8,831 nt of DNA from Candidatus Methylomirabilis sp. Its GTDB lineage: Bacteria; DYJV01. Below the pieces are notes generated by a model, which saw only the letters and a list, made by a program, of their open reading frames with translations, was not told the origin of the DNA and searched no databases. The stretch covers positions 1-8,831 of the forward strand of contig DYJV01000080.1 in assembly GCA_020722945.1 (NCBI GenBank), written 5' to 3'. Position numbers and translations under genes: made by a program. This document shows, piece after piece, positions 1 through 5,447 of the stretch; positions within the stretch are counted from its first letter, which is position 1; every line of letters starts with the position of its first letter.

Positions 1-141
1 ATTTATCATTGTTAATACTGGTAAGCTGATAATAGTAGTGGCTGCCTGTTTTTTATCTTTTTTCTTGCTGTTCTGATATACAGAAATTAACTATAGCATA
101 GCAGATTTGATAAACCAACAATCAAAATAAATACCTCTAAC

Positions 142-174
142 ACTATAATCAAAAATTCACTACTCGGTTATAGT
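142..174. repeat. Small inverted repeat (hairpin) in AT-rich intergenic DNA
   Basis: ACTATAATC at 142-150 pairs with GGTTATAGT at 166-174: nine pairs including one G-T wobble, with a 15-nt loop. No T-tract follows on either strand, so it is not a convincing terminator. It could be an operator-like dyad or chance in AT-rich DNA. Apart from this, positions 1-245 hold nothing I can support as a gene. Confidence 0.25.
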
Positions 175-245
175 AATTTCATATAGTTACAAATCAAAAA
201 AACGCAATTTTTTAACTCTTTTTATATTTTTTTGACAAACTTAGG

Positions 246-727
246 TTAGGTGGTAGCCGACTCTCCAATTGCATACCACCTTACGTCGTCAATGTCACTC
301 ACCACCTGATAAGCGTGGACTGCAACACTTACGAACTCGCAGTCCGGCGAGCTTAGGAATCCCTCAAGACCAGGGTGCCGTGCCAGGTGTGTAACTATGT
401 GAGCCTGTCGAGCCTCATCCGGCATCTTAATCACTTCACCAAGTGCTGTGATGACTAACCCCTCTGACCTGAACACCTATTATAGCCCTCTCTGTCCTCA
501 ATGAGAATCGCCACCTGTCGATCTTCAAGGATACTCTTATACTTAAGTGTGTCACGATACGTAGCGAACGCGAGGAACCGTATGTCCTCTAACGGAGTGA
601 AGGCGATGAGGCTGGCGTGAGGCTGACCATTGCGTTGGGTAGCCAGAACAGCAAGCCGGTTACTTTCAAGCACGCACCGGATGGTGTCTTGAATCTCTAT
701 AGGTTCTTTTGCCATACTATCACTCAT
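246..727 (-). pseudogene. Frameshifted pyridoxamine-5'-phosphate-oxidase-like flavin split-barrel gene
   Basis: Two minus-strand reading frames together look like one protein of about 150 residues of the FMN-binding split-barrel (PNPOx-like) superfamily. The N-terminal part (frame 455-727) includes LAVLATQRNGQPHASLIAF, then a segment rich in FLAFATYRDTLKYKSILED and VAILIEDRE, as expected for the first strands and FMN-contacting region. The C-terminal part (frame 246-476) resumes with VITALGEV, then LARHPGLEGFLSSPDC, a typical family C-terminal half. The frame changes at about 465-490, just after the IEDREGYNR segment. The upstream frame then stops soon, and the downstream frame has only stops (CTA TAA TAG) just before its first GTG. 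A single-base indel would explain this, from mutation or sequencing error. A Shine-Dalgarno-like GGAGGTAAGGAG lies upstream of the N-terminal start. Base composition here is near half G+C by eye, unlike the AT-rich trp genes, which suggests acquisition by transfer. Exact substrate unknown; many members bind FMN, F420 or heme. Confidence 0.7.
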
Positions 728-776
728 TCAGTCATTTGCTCCTTACCTCCAAAGATTTCTGCCAAATAAAATCAGA

Positions 777-1044
777 TTAGGTGTAGTAATGAAAAATATC
801 AAATTTTTCAGATAATATACCAGAAAAACTCATAAAATTTTTCTCTTCTCTTTTTTCTAACGGCAGTATTATTATTTCTATTTTCATATTTTTAAATCTG
901 ATAAATTCCATATTTGTTACATTTAAGTCTTTTTCTGTAAAATATTCACTTAATCAAATAGCTTCCATAAATATTGCCCACTTAAAATAGTTTAAAACCT
1001 TGTTCTTTAAATTCTTCTATTTTAATCTCTAAATCTTCTACCTT
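777..1044 (-). pseudogene. Decayed AT-rich coding remnant, unidentified
   Basis: Read on the minus strand, this stretch gives protein-like sequence broken by one frame change and one in-frame stop. From the upstream end it reads VEDLEIKIEEFKEQGFKLF, then a TAA at 982-984. A one-base shift restores KWAIFMEAI, interrupted by TGA at 954-956. The same frame then stays open for 58 codons (LSEYFTEKDLNVTNMEFIRF, later IEIIILPLEKREEKNFM) to a TAA at 777-779. The Lys/Glu-rich, regular character looks like former coding sequence, but I do not recognise a family. Its upstream end abuts the terminal repeat of the 1045-1383 element, so insertion there may have cut the gene. In DNA this AT-rich, an open frame of 58 codons could also be chance. 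Confidence 0.3.
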
Positions 1045-1383
1045 AATATGTCAAGCAAGTTGACCACATTTTTTAACATTTACTATCTGCTTGCCACCCC
1101 TCCATAGAGGGGAATTAAAAGCGGTCTGAAGGGTGTAAGGGTAAAATAGTTACCATTTGGTGGTTTTTAGTGTTTAGAACAGGAAAAAAATAAAAGCAAA
1201 GAGGTTTTATTTTTGCTTTGGATGTTATAGTTTTTTTAAAAAATTCCCCTCTACGGAGGGGTGGACAGTGAAGCTGGACGGGGTGCTCATTCTTTATTTT
1301 TTTCCTCTAAAAACTCCCAACTAATCACTATCTTTTCTCCCCATATTTTTTTCAATTTATGGGGTCAACTTTCTTGACATATT
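1045..1383. mobile_element. MITE-like non-coding element with 24-bp terminal inverted repeats
   Basis: The left end (1045-1068) begins AATATGTCAAG and continues to AGTTGACCACA. The right end (1360-1383), reverse-complemented, begins AATATGTCAAG and continues to AGTTGACCCCA. The two 24-mers match at 22 positions, mismatching at 1056 and 1066. The 339-bp interior has no substantial open frame, so this looks like a non-autonomous miniature inverted-repeat element or a decayed insertion sequence. I see no clear target-site duplication (flanks CTACCTT and GGGAGGA). A second inverted-repeat pair (1094-1116/1242-1264) is nested inside. A 7-bp stem, CCCCATA/TATGGGG (1339-1345/1358-1364), overlaps the right end. 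The element ends 53 bp before the trp -35 box. Confidence 0.55.
1094..1264. repeat. Nested 23-bp inverted repeats, each itself palindromic (CCCCTC...GAGGGG)
   Basis: The left arm at 1094-1116 (CCACCCCTCC, then ATAGAGGGGAATT) and the right arm at 1242-1264 (AATTCCCCTCT, then ACGGAGGGGTGG) are reverse complements with one mismatch in 23. Each arm also contains its own 6-bp hairpin, CCCCTC/GAGGGG, with a 4-nt loop (CATA on the left, TACG on the right). The arms enclose about 125 bp of AT-rich DNA including a smaller AAAGCAAA/TTTGCTTT dyad near 1197-1220. Palindromes of this CCCCTC...GAGGGGTGG type resemble dispersed intergenic repeats I have seen in other bacterial genomes. That resemblance is from memory and not verified here. 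Confidence 0.6.
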
Positions 1384-1436
1384 GGGAGGACAACACCTCA
1401 ATAGAGAAAAATGTCAGCAAACCTTAAAAAAATTTA

Positions 1437-1465
1437 TTGACATAATATTTTTTCTCTGTTATCTG
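1437..1465 (+). promoter_or_regulatory. Predicted trp operon sigma-70 promoter with extended -10
   Basis: A perfect -35 box TTGACA lies at 1437-1442. A 17-nt spacer leads to TATCTG at 1460-1465, preceded by the extended -10 dinucleotide TG at 1457-1458 (TGTTATCTG). An A-rich stretch (AAAAAAATTTA, 1426-1436) directly upstream resembles an UP element. The -10 hexamer matches the consensus in only three positions, but the extended TG and ideal spacing compensate. Predicted transcription start is around 1471-1473, at the first AUG of the leader peptide. I see no TrpR-type operator overlapping it. Confidence 0.65.
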
Positions 1466-1471
1466 GCAAAA

Positions 1472-1531
1472 ATGATGACAAATATAAATACTCTTACAAC
1501 AAATTGGTGGTGGAATAGCAAAATGATTTAG
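1472..1531 (+). CDS. trpL: trp operon leader peptide (WWW), possibly leaderless
   Basis: A 19-codon frame starts at tandem ATG ATG and ends TAG at 1529-1531. It encodes MMTNINTLTTN, then three consecutive Trp codons (TGG at 1505, 1508 and 1511), then NSKMI. Three successive Trp codons in a 19-residue peptide placed between a promoter and a terminator hairpin ahead of trpE are the hallmark of ribosome-mediated attenuation. The peptide itself is not expected to have an enzymatic role. Its translation speed reports charged tRNA-Trp supply. No Shine-Dalgarno sequence is visible upstream, and the predicted transcript starts within a base or two of the first AUG, so initiation may be leaderless with either AUG used. 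Leaderless trpL is known from Sinorhizobium meliloti. The stop codon overlaps attenuator strand 2 by one base. Confidence 0.85.
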   Translation: MMTNINTLTTNWWWNSKMI

Positions 1532-1549
1532 GTCATCTATCACCAATTT
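1501..1549 (+). promoter_or_regulatory. Attenuator 1:2 hairpin pairing the Trp codons with strand 2
   Basis: Strand 1 (1501-1514, AAATTGGTGGTGGA), which contains the three Trp codons, pairs with strand 2 (1536-1549, TCTATCACCAATTT). The stem has 14 continuous pairs including two G-U wobbles, and the loop has 21 nt. In the standard model this is the pausing structure. When the leader is not translated, it occupies strand 2 and lets the 3:4 terminator form. Confidence 0.8.
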
Positions 1550-1579
1550 ACATATTTTGGGCTGTGTGGTTAGATGACC
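1531..1579 (+). promoter_or_regulatory. Attenuator 2:3 antiterminator
   Basis: GGTCATCTA (1531-1539) is perfectly complementary to TAGATGACC (1571-1579). After a single bulged U (1570), four more pairs join 1540-1543 to 1566-1569 (one of them G-U), giving 13 pairs in all. Formation uses the loop of the downstream terminator, the top of its 5' arm, and three bases of its 3' arm, so it should exclude 3:4. A ribosome stalled on codons 1505-1513 would cover strand 1 but leave 1531 onward free, favouring this structure and readthrough. A ribosome reaching the stop at 1529-1531 would mask strand 2. Confidence 0.8.
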
Positions 1580-1599
1580 ACACAGCCTTTTTTGTTTTT
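1560..1599 (+). terminator. Intrinsic terminator T1 (attenuator 3:4)
   Basis: GGCTGTGTGGT (1560-1570) pairs without mismatch with ACCACACAGCC (1577-1587), an 11-bp stem closed by a 6-nt loop (TAGATG). Six T residues follow (1588-1593), then G and five more T. This is a strong rho-independent terminator lying between the leader peptide and trpE. It is mutually exclusive with the 1531-1579 antiterminator. Confidence 0.9.
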
Positions 1600-1610
1600 A
1601 TGGGGCTGTG
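1581..1610 (+). promoter_or_regulatory. Predicted 4:5 anti-terminator pairing between T1 and T2
   Basis: CACAGCC (1581-1587, the 3' arm of T1) is complementary to GGCTGTG (1604-1610, the 5' arm of T2). Two further G-U pairs (1588-1589 with 1602-1603) extend it, and the loop is about 12 nt. It can coexist with the 2:3 antiterminator, which ends at 1579, but it excludes both T1 and T2. This would let release of strand 4 disarm the second terminator. It is weaker than T2 itself, so it would have to act kinetically, by forming before strand 6 is transcribed. Confidence 0.5.
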
Positions 1611-1636
1611 GAAGATTTTTCACAGTCCTTTTTTTT
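1603..1636 (+). terminator. Second tandem intrinsic terminator T2 in the trp leader
   Basis: GGGCTGTGGAA (1603-1613) pairs with TTTTCACAGTCC in the region 1618-1628, an 11-bp stem with two G-U wobbles and a 4-nt loop (GATT). Eight T residues follow (1629-1636). It resembles T1 in its arms (GGCTGTG/CACAG), suggesting a tandem duplication about 44 nt downstream. It ends 22 nt before the trpE Shine-Dalgarno sequence, so any transcript reaching trpE must read through two terminators. Confidence 0.85.
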
Positions 1637-1658
1637 GGTCTTTTTATGGATTATTTTT

Positions 1659-1665
1659 AGGAGGT
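1659..1665 (+). promoter_or_regulatory. Ribosome binding site deciding the trpE start
   Basis: AGGAGGT, a near-perfect Shine-Dalgarno sequence, lies 5 nt before the TTG at 1671. It fixes that codon as the trpE start. The in-frame GTG at 1608 lies inside terminator T2 and has no such site. Confidence 0.85.
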
Positions 1666-1670
1666 TAATT

Positions 1671-3110
1671 TTGATAACACCATCTTTTGAAAAGTTACAA
1701 AATATAGTTGCTGATTATGACCGTATAACTTTTTACAAAGAAGTTGCTGGAGATATATTTACCCCTGTCTCTCTACTGAAGAGTTTTTCAAATGAAAAGT
1801 ATCTTGTTCTGCTTGAAAGCTCCAAGCTTGATAAGACATTCTCACGATTTTCATTCTTCTCTAAAAGTCCTAAAAATATAACCCTTTTTAAGGGTAATAG
1901 TGGTGACCCTATCTCGTATCTATCAGATAGATTAAAAGTAGAACGAGTATATTCAGGTATGGAGCTTGGAGATTTTACAGGTGGTTATGTAGGGTTTTTG
2001 GGGTATGAATCTGTAAATTATATAAATATTCTAAGAGGTAGAGTAAAAGAGTCATCAGACGATAATATTTCAGGTTTTATGGAGATTGACACCTTTTATG
2101 TATTTGATAACTACACCAACAAACTTTTTGCTGCGTGCAACTTAAAAGTTACCCCCTCTGTGTCTGATTTGTATAAAAATGGAGAAGACACTTTAAATCA
2201 CTTAATAGATGAGCTCTTTAACAAGAAGAATGAGTATTCAGGTAGAAGTGAGATTGTAGGAGAGCTTAATTTTGAAAAAGAGTATAACAGAGACGATTTT
2301 ATTGCTATTGTGAATAACATTAAGGGTGATATTGTTGATGGTGAGGTTATACAGACTGTTTTCTCAGAGAAATTTACTCTCAATCATAAGATCAATCCCA
2401 TTTCATTTTATAGGGCGATAAGGAATATTAACCCATCTCCGTATCTGTTTTACCTCAAATTTGATGATTTTGTTTTATTGGGTTCATCACCTGAAACTCA
2501 TCTTAAAGTTGAGAGGAATGTAGCCACACTCAAGCCTATTGCAGGGACATACCCTATTTCAGAAAATATAGATGAGAGCTGCTACCAACTCCTTAATGAC
2601 GAGAAGGAGCTTGCAGAACACCTTATGTTGCTCGACCTTGCAAGAAATGATCTTTATCAAGGGTGCCAAGAGAGTAGTGTTGAGGTGGTAAAAGGTTTTA
2701 CAACAGAGCAGTATTCACATGTTATTCATATTGTATCTGAGGTAAAGGGTGTTTTGATGGACGATGTTACCCCTTTTCAGCTTTTTTGTAAAACATTCCC
2801 TGCTGGAACAGTTTCAGGTGCTCCAAAGGTTAGAGCTATTGAGCTGATAGATAAGTATGAAAGTTCTACGAGGGGCTTTTATGCTGGATGTATAGGTTAT
2901 TTTGGATTTGATGGAAATCTTGATACTTGCATTACAATCAGGAGTGCTCTGGTTGAGAAGGATAAAGTTGTATTAAGAGCAGGTGCTGGAATTGTTGCTG
3001 ATAGCATTCCAGATAATGAGCTAAAAGAGGTTGAACGAAAGCTCGGTGCAATGTTTAAGGCTTTTGAAGTGATAAAAAATCTGGAGGAAAACAATGTTTT
3101 TATTAGTTGA
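1671..3110 (+). CDS. trpE: Anthranilate synthase component I
   Basis: Converts chorismate to anthranilate using ammonia delivered by TrpG; first committed step of tryptophan synthesis, in the cytoplasm. The predicted product is 479 residues from the TTG start. This is close to the usual length, and the N-terminus (ITPSFEKLQNIVADYDRITFYKEV) matches the family pattern. The N-terminal domain carries LLESS near residues 47-51, the motif that binds tryptophan for feedback inhibition. The chorismate-binding domain shows PIAGTYP (about 289), LMLLDLARNDL (about 317-327), the SHVIHIVSEVKG block with the active-site His (about 348-352), PAGTVSGAPK (about 377-386), then GFYAGCIGYFGFDG and LRAGAGIVADS. 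The common TRPRG-like segment after IAG is TYPIS here. The gene lies directly behind the tandem attenuator and its end overlaps trpG by 17 nt. TrpE rather than PabB is favoured by the trp operon, the Trp leader and the LLES motif. Confidence 0.97.
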   Translation: MITPSFEKLQNIVADYDRITFYKEVAGDIFTPVSLLKSFSNEKYLVLLESSKLDKTFSRFSFFSKSPKNITLFKGNSGDPISYLSDRLKVERVYSGMELGDFTGGYVGFLGYESVNYINILRGRVKESSDDNISGFMEIDTFYVFDNYTNKLFAACNLKVTPSVSDLYKNGEDTLNHLIDELFNKKNEYSGRSEIVGELNFEKEYNRDDFIAIVNNIKGDIVDGEVIQTVFSEKFTLNHKINPISFYRAIRNINPSPYLFYLKFDDFVLLGSSPETHLKVERNVATLKPIAGTYPISENIDESCYQLLNDEKELAEHLMLLDLARNDLYQGCQESSVEVVKGFTTEQYSHVIHIVSEVKGVLMDDVTPFQLFCKTFPAGTVSGAPKVRAIELIDKYESSTRGFYAGCIGYFGFDGNLDTCITIRSALVEKDKVVLRAGAGIVADSIPDNELKEVERKLGAMFKAFEVIKNLEENNVFIS

Positions 3111-3678
3111 TAACTACGACTCTTTCACATACAACCTTGCCGCACTTTTCAAAAAACTTGGTTGTGAGTTGACAATATTAAAAAATGACCAATTTGTTGA
3201 TTGTGAAAAATTTGAAGGAATTATTTTGTCACCTGGTCCTTCAAGCCCAGTAAATTCAGGGACTACCCTTAAATATATCAGTAAATACATCGGTTTGAAG
3301 CCAATTTTTGGTGTGTGTCTTGGGATGCAGGCAATAGGGTTCTCTTTAGGTTTTAAGATAAGGCACTCCAAAACTGTTATGCATGGGAAAGTTGATCAGA
3401 TAAATATTAAATCTCACAATTGTCTTTTTAAAGGAATTAAAAGTTTAAAAGCTGTAAGATACCACTCGCTTGCAGTTGATATTCCAAAGGAGCATCGGTA
3501 TGTCTCTGCTATTGCAAAATCTGATAGTGAGATAATGGCAATAGAGGATGTCAGTAAAGGTTTTTTTGCTGTTCAATTTCATCCTGAATCTTTTTTGAGT
3601 GAGTATGGTGATAAAATTGGAAAAAATTTTATAGATTTCTGTAAAATGAAAAATTTGGAGGGTAGAGATGGTAAGTAG
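3094..3678 (+). CDS. trpG: Anthranilate synthase component II, glutamine amidotransferase
   Basis: Class I glutamine amidotransferase that hydrolyses glutamine and channels ammonia to TrpE. At 194 residues it is normal for a stand-alone TrpG. The opening MFLLVDNYDSFTYNL is the standard family start. The oxyanion loop SPGPSSPVNSG (about 46-56) follows, then the nucleophile Cys75 in FGVCLGMQAIG, and His163 with Glu165 in QFHPESF complete the triad. Trp- and folate-pathway amidotransferases are often shared, so this protein may also serve PabB. The ATG is preceded by CTGGAGG inside the 3' end of trpE, so the two genes overlap by 17 nt and are probably translationally coupled, which would suit a fixed-ratio complex. 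The gene is not fused to trpD, unlike in enterobacteria. Confidence 0.97.
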   Translation: MFLLVDNYDSFTYNLAALFKKLGCELTILKNDQFVDCEKFEGIILSPGPSSPVNSGTTLKYISKYIGLKPIFGVCLGMQAIGFSLGFKIRHSKTVMHGKVDQINIKSHNCLFKGIKSLKAVRYHSLAVDIPKEHRYVSAIAKSDSEIMAIEDVSKGFFAVQFHPESFLSEYGDKIGKNFIDFCKMKNLEGRDGK

Positions 3679-4666
3679 TGTATTATCAAAATTATTTGAC
3701 AAAAAAGATCTTTCTATTGAGGAAACTCAAGTTTTGTTTGAAAAGATATTCAGTGGTGAGCTTAAAGATGTTGAAATTGCTGCTATACTTACTTCACTAA
3801 AATTAAAAGGTGAGGTTGTTGATGAAATTGCGGGTGCTATTCTTGCTGTGGACAGATTTAAAATAAAGGTCAAGAAGCATAAATCTCCTGCCATAGATAC
3901 TTGTGGGACAGGTGGTGATTACAAAAATTGTATAAATGTATCAACTGCTGTTGCAATACTTATGTCAGCAATTGGTGAGGAGGTTGTAAAGCATGGGAAT
4001 TCTGCACAGAGTGGTAAAATTGGTTCTGCTGATATTTTAAGAGAGTTTAATATCCCTTGTGATCTTCATAAAGATGAAGCAGAGAAATTTTTACAGAAGC
4101 ATAATTTTGTTTTCCTCTTTGCTCCATTTTATCACCCTGCAATGAAGTATGTTGCACCTATAAGAAAAGCATTAAAAACGAGGACAATTTTTAATTTTAT
4201 AGGTCCTTTTGTAAACCCTGCTGATCCAGAGATCCAGTTTACAGGTATCAGTAATTTAGATTCTATGAAAAAAATAGTTGATGCTCTTATAAAAGCAGGC
4301 AGAAAAGATATAGTTATCTATTCATCTTACGATGGTTACGATGAATTTTCTACAAATGCACCCACTGAATGTTATGAGATAAGGGAAGATTATGTCAAAA
4401 AATTTCGTATCAATCCAAACGATTTTTTTAAACCGTTTCAAATGCCTTTTGTATCAGATAAAGATGATGCAAAGAGTAAATTTTTAGATGGGATTTCAGG
4501 TGCTGATAAAAATCTTGCAAAGCTCATTTCACTCAACTCAATTTTGCCAATAAAGTATATTAAAGGTTTAAATTCATTTAAAGAAAGTTTTGATATAGCA
4601 ATGGATGCAATTTATTCAGGGTTGGTTCTTACAAAATTTAGAGAGCTTCAGATTGTAGGTTCTTGA
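3668..4666 (+). CDS. trpD: Anthranilate phosphoribosyltransferase
   Basis: Transfers phosphoribose from PRPP to anthranilate, giving phosphoribosylanthranilate. The 332-residue product has the usual length and order. There is a helical N-terminal domain, the PRPP loop DTCGTGGD (about 77-84), the KHGN block (108-111) and SGKIGSAD. Arg166, in PIRKALKTRTIFNFIGPFVNP, is the expected anthranilate-site arginine. The magnesium-binding Asp-Glu pair is at 225-226 (YDEFSTNAPTE). The usual KHGNR motif reads KHGNS here, and the following serine-rich stretch is SAQSGKIG rather than the common SSKSG type. The other nucleoside phosphoribosyltransferases of this fold do not fit the context as well. The start ATG follows GGAGGGTAGAG and overlaps the end of trpG by 11 nt. 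A 25-nt gap separates it from trpC. Confidence 0.96.
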   Translation: MVSSVLSKLFDKKDLSIEETQVLFEKIFSGELKDVEIAAILTSLKLKGEVVDEIAGAILAVDRFKIKVKKHKSPAIDTCGTGGDYKNCINVSTAVAILMSAIGEEVVKHGNSAQSGKIGSADILREFNIPCDLHKDEAEKFLQKHNFVFLFAPFYHPAMKYVAPIRKALKTRTIFNFIGPFVNPADPEIQFTGISNLDSMKKIVDALIKAGRKDIVIYSSYDGYDEFSTNAPTECYEIREDYVKKFRINPNDFFKPFQMPFVSDKDDAKSKFLDGISGADKNLAKLISLNSILPIKYIKGLNSFKESFDIAMDAIYSGLVLTKFRELQIVGS

Positions 4667-4691
4667 TTTTTCAATACAAAAAGGGAGTAAG

Positions 4692-5447
4692 ATGATAACA
4701 TTAGAAGATATTGTTGCAATCAAATATAAAGAGATAGAAGAGTTAGAATCTCTCCAAATAGAGAGAGAAAGGGTTGTTCATCCTCTAACAAATTTTATAA
4801 AGGACAAGCCTTTTATCTCAGAGATAAAAAAAAGTTCACCATCTATGGGGAGTATTGCTTTTAATCTCAATATTGAAGAGCAGGCTAAAAGTTACCAAAG
4901 ATATGGTGCAGGAGCTATAAGTGTTCTCACTGAAAAGAATTTCTTCTCAGGAAGCATAGATGATTTGATGAGAGTGGCTAAAGTGGTTGATATCCCTATT
5001 TTGTGCAAAGATTTTTTTCTAAATATAAAACAAGTTTTAAATGCTTATAATGCTGGTGCAGATGTTATTCTGATTATAGCCTCAATTCTTGACCAAGAGA
5101 GGATGGGAGTTCTTGTTTGTGAGGCAGAGAGGCTTGGTTTGTCAATTATATTTGAGATACATGAGATGGATGAGTTTGATAAAGTAAAAAATTTTAAGCC
5201 TCAATTTTTAGGAGTAAACAGCAGAGATTTAAAAAGTATGAAGATTGATAAGTTAAAATGTGCAGAAACAATCTCAAAATTGTCACAGAGTAAAGAGTTC
5301 TTTATAATTGCTGAAAGTGGAATAGAATCTGGTGATGATATAAAACTTTTTAGAAATGCAGGTGCTGATGCTTTCCTGATAGGGACATCACTTATGAGAA
5401 CAGATGACCTCAGAGGTAAGTTTGAGGAGTTTTACAGATGTTTGTAA
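4692..5447 (+). CDS. trpC: Indole-3-glycerol-phosphate synthase
   Basis: TIM-barrel enzyme that decarboxylates and closes carboxyphenylaminodeoxyribulose phosphate to indole-3-glycerol phosphate. The 251-residue length is typical of the monofunctional form. The expected catalytic and binding residues are visible: Glu44 and Lys46 in FISEIKKSSPSMG, Lys106 in ILCKDFF, Glu154 in IIFEIHEMDEF, Asn175 in GVNSRDL (usually GINNRDL), and Glu207-Ser208 in IAESGIESGDD. The phosphate-binding end GADAFLIGTSLMR is near residue 225. The ATG follows AAGGGAGTAAG. The 3' end overlaps trpF by 10 nt, so synthase and isomerase are separate but coupled proteins rather than the TrpCF fusion of enterobacteria. Confidence 0.97.
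   Translation: MITLEDIVAIKYKEIEELESLQIERERVVHPLTNFIKDKPFISEIKKSSPSMGSIAFNLNIEEQAKSYQRYGAGAISVLTEKNFFSGSIDDLMRVAKVVDIPILCKDFFLNIKQVLNAYNAGADVILIIASILDQERMGVLVCEAERLGLSIIFEIHEMDEFDKVKNFKPQFLGVNSRDLKSMKIDKLKCAETISKLSQSKEFFIIAESGIESGDDIKLFRNAGADAFLIGTSLMRTDDLRGKFEEFYRCL

Noticed and set aside
1-90. Minus-strand open frame running off the left edge (…NSKKKDKKQAATTIISLPVL…)
   Set aside because: Open only after a TAG near 90, with no ATG, GTG or TTG start or ribosome binding site before the Lys-rich stretch. Too short to call coding.
232-260. TTGACA at 232-237 as a plus-strand promoter
   Set aside because: No -10-like hexamer at a suitable distance and no plus-strand gene downstream.
1374-1405. 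TTGACA at 1374-1379 in the right end of the element as a full outward promoter for trp
   Set aside because: No acceptable -10 at 16-19 nt (CTCAATAGAG region). The 1437-1465 promoter is far better and fits the leader peptide position.
1608-1670. GTG at 1608 as the trpE start, adding 21 residues
   Set aside because: The codon lies within the T2 hairpin, has no Shine-Dalgarno, and the added residues are a translation of the T-tract (Phe/Leu/Ile-rich). TTG at 1671 has AGGAGGT 5 nt upstream and gives a normal TrpE N-terminus.
1384-1670. T-box riboswitch, TRAP binding repeats or a TrpR operator in the leader
   Set aside because: No T-box consensus, no series of spaced GAG/UAG triplets, and no TrpR-type palindrome at the promoter. 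A WWW leader peptide with alternative hairpins explains the region.
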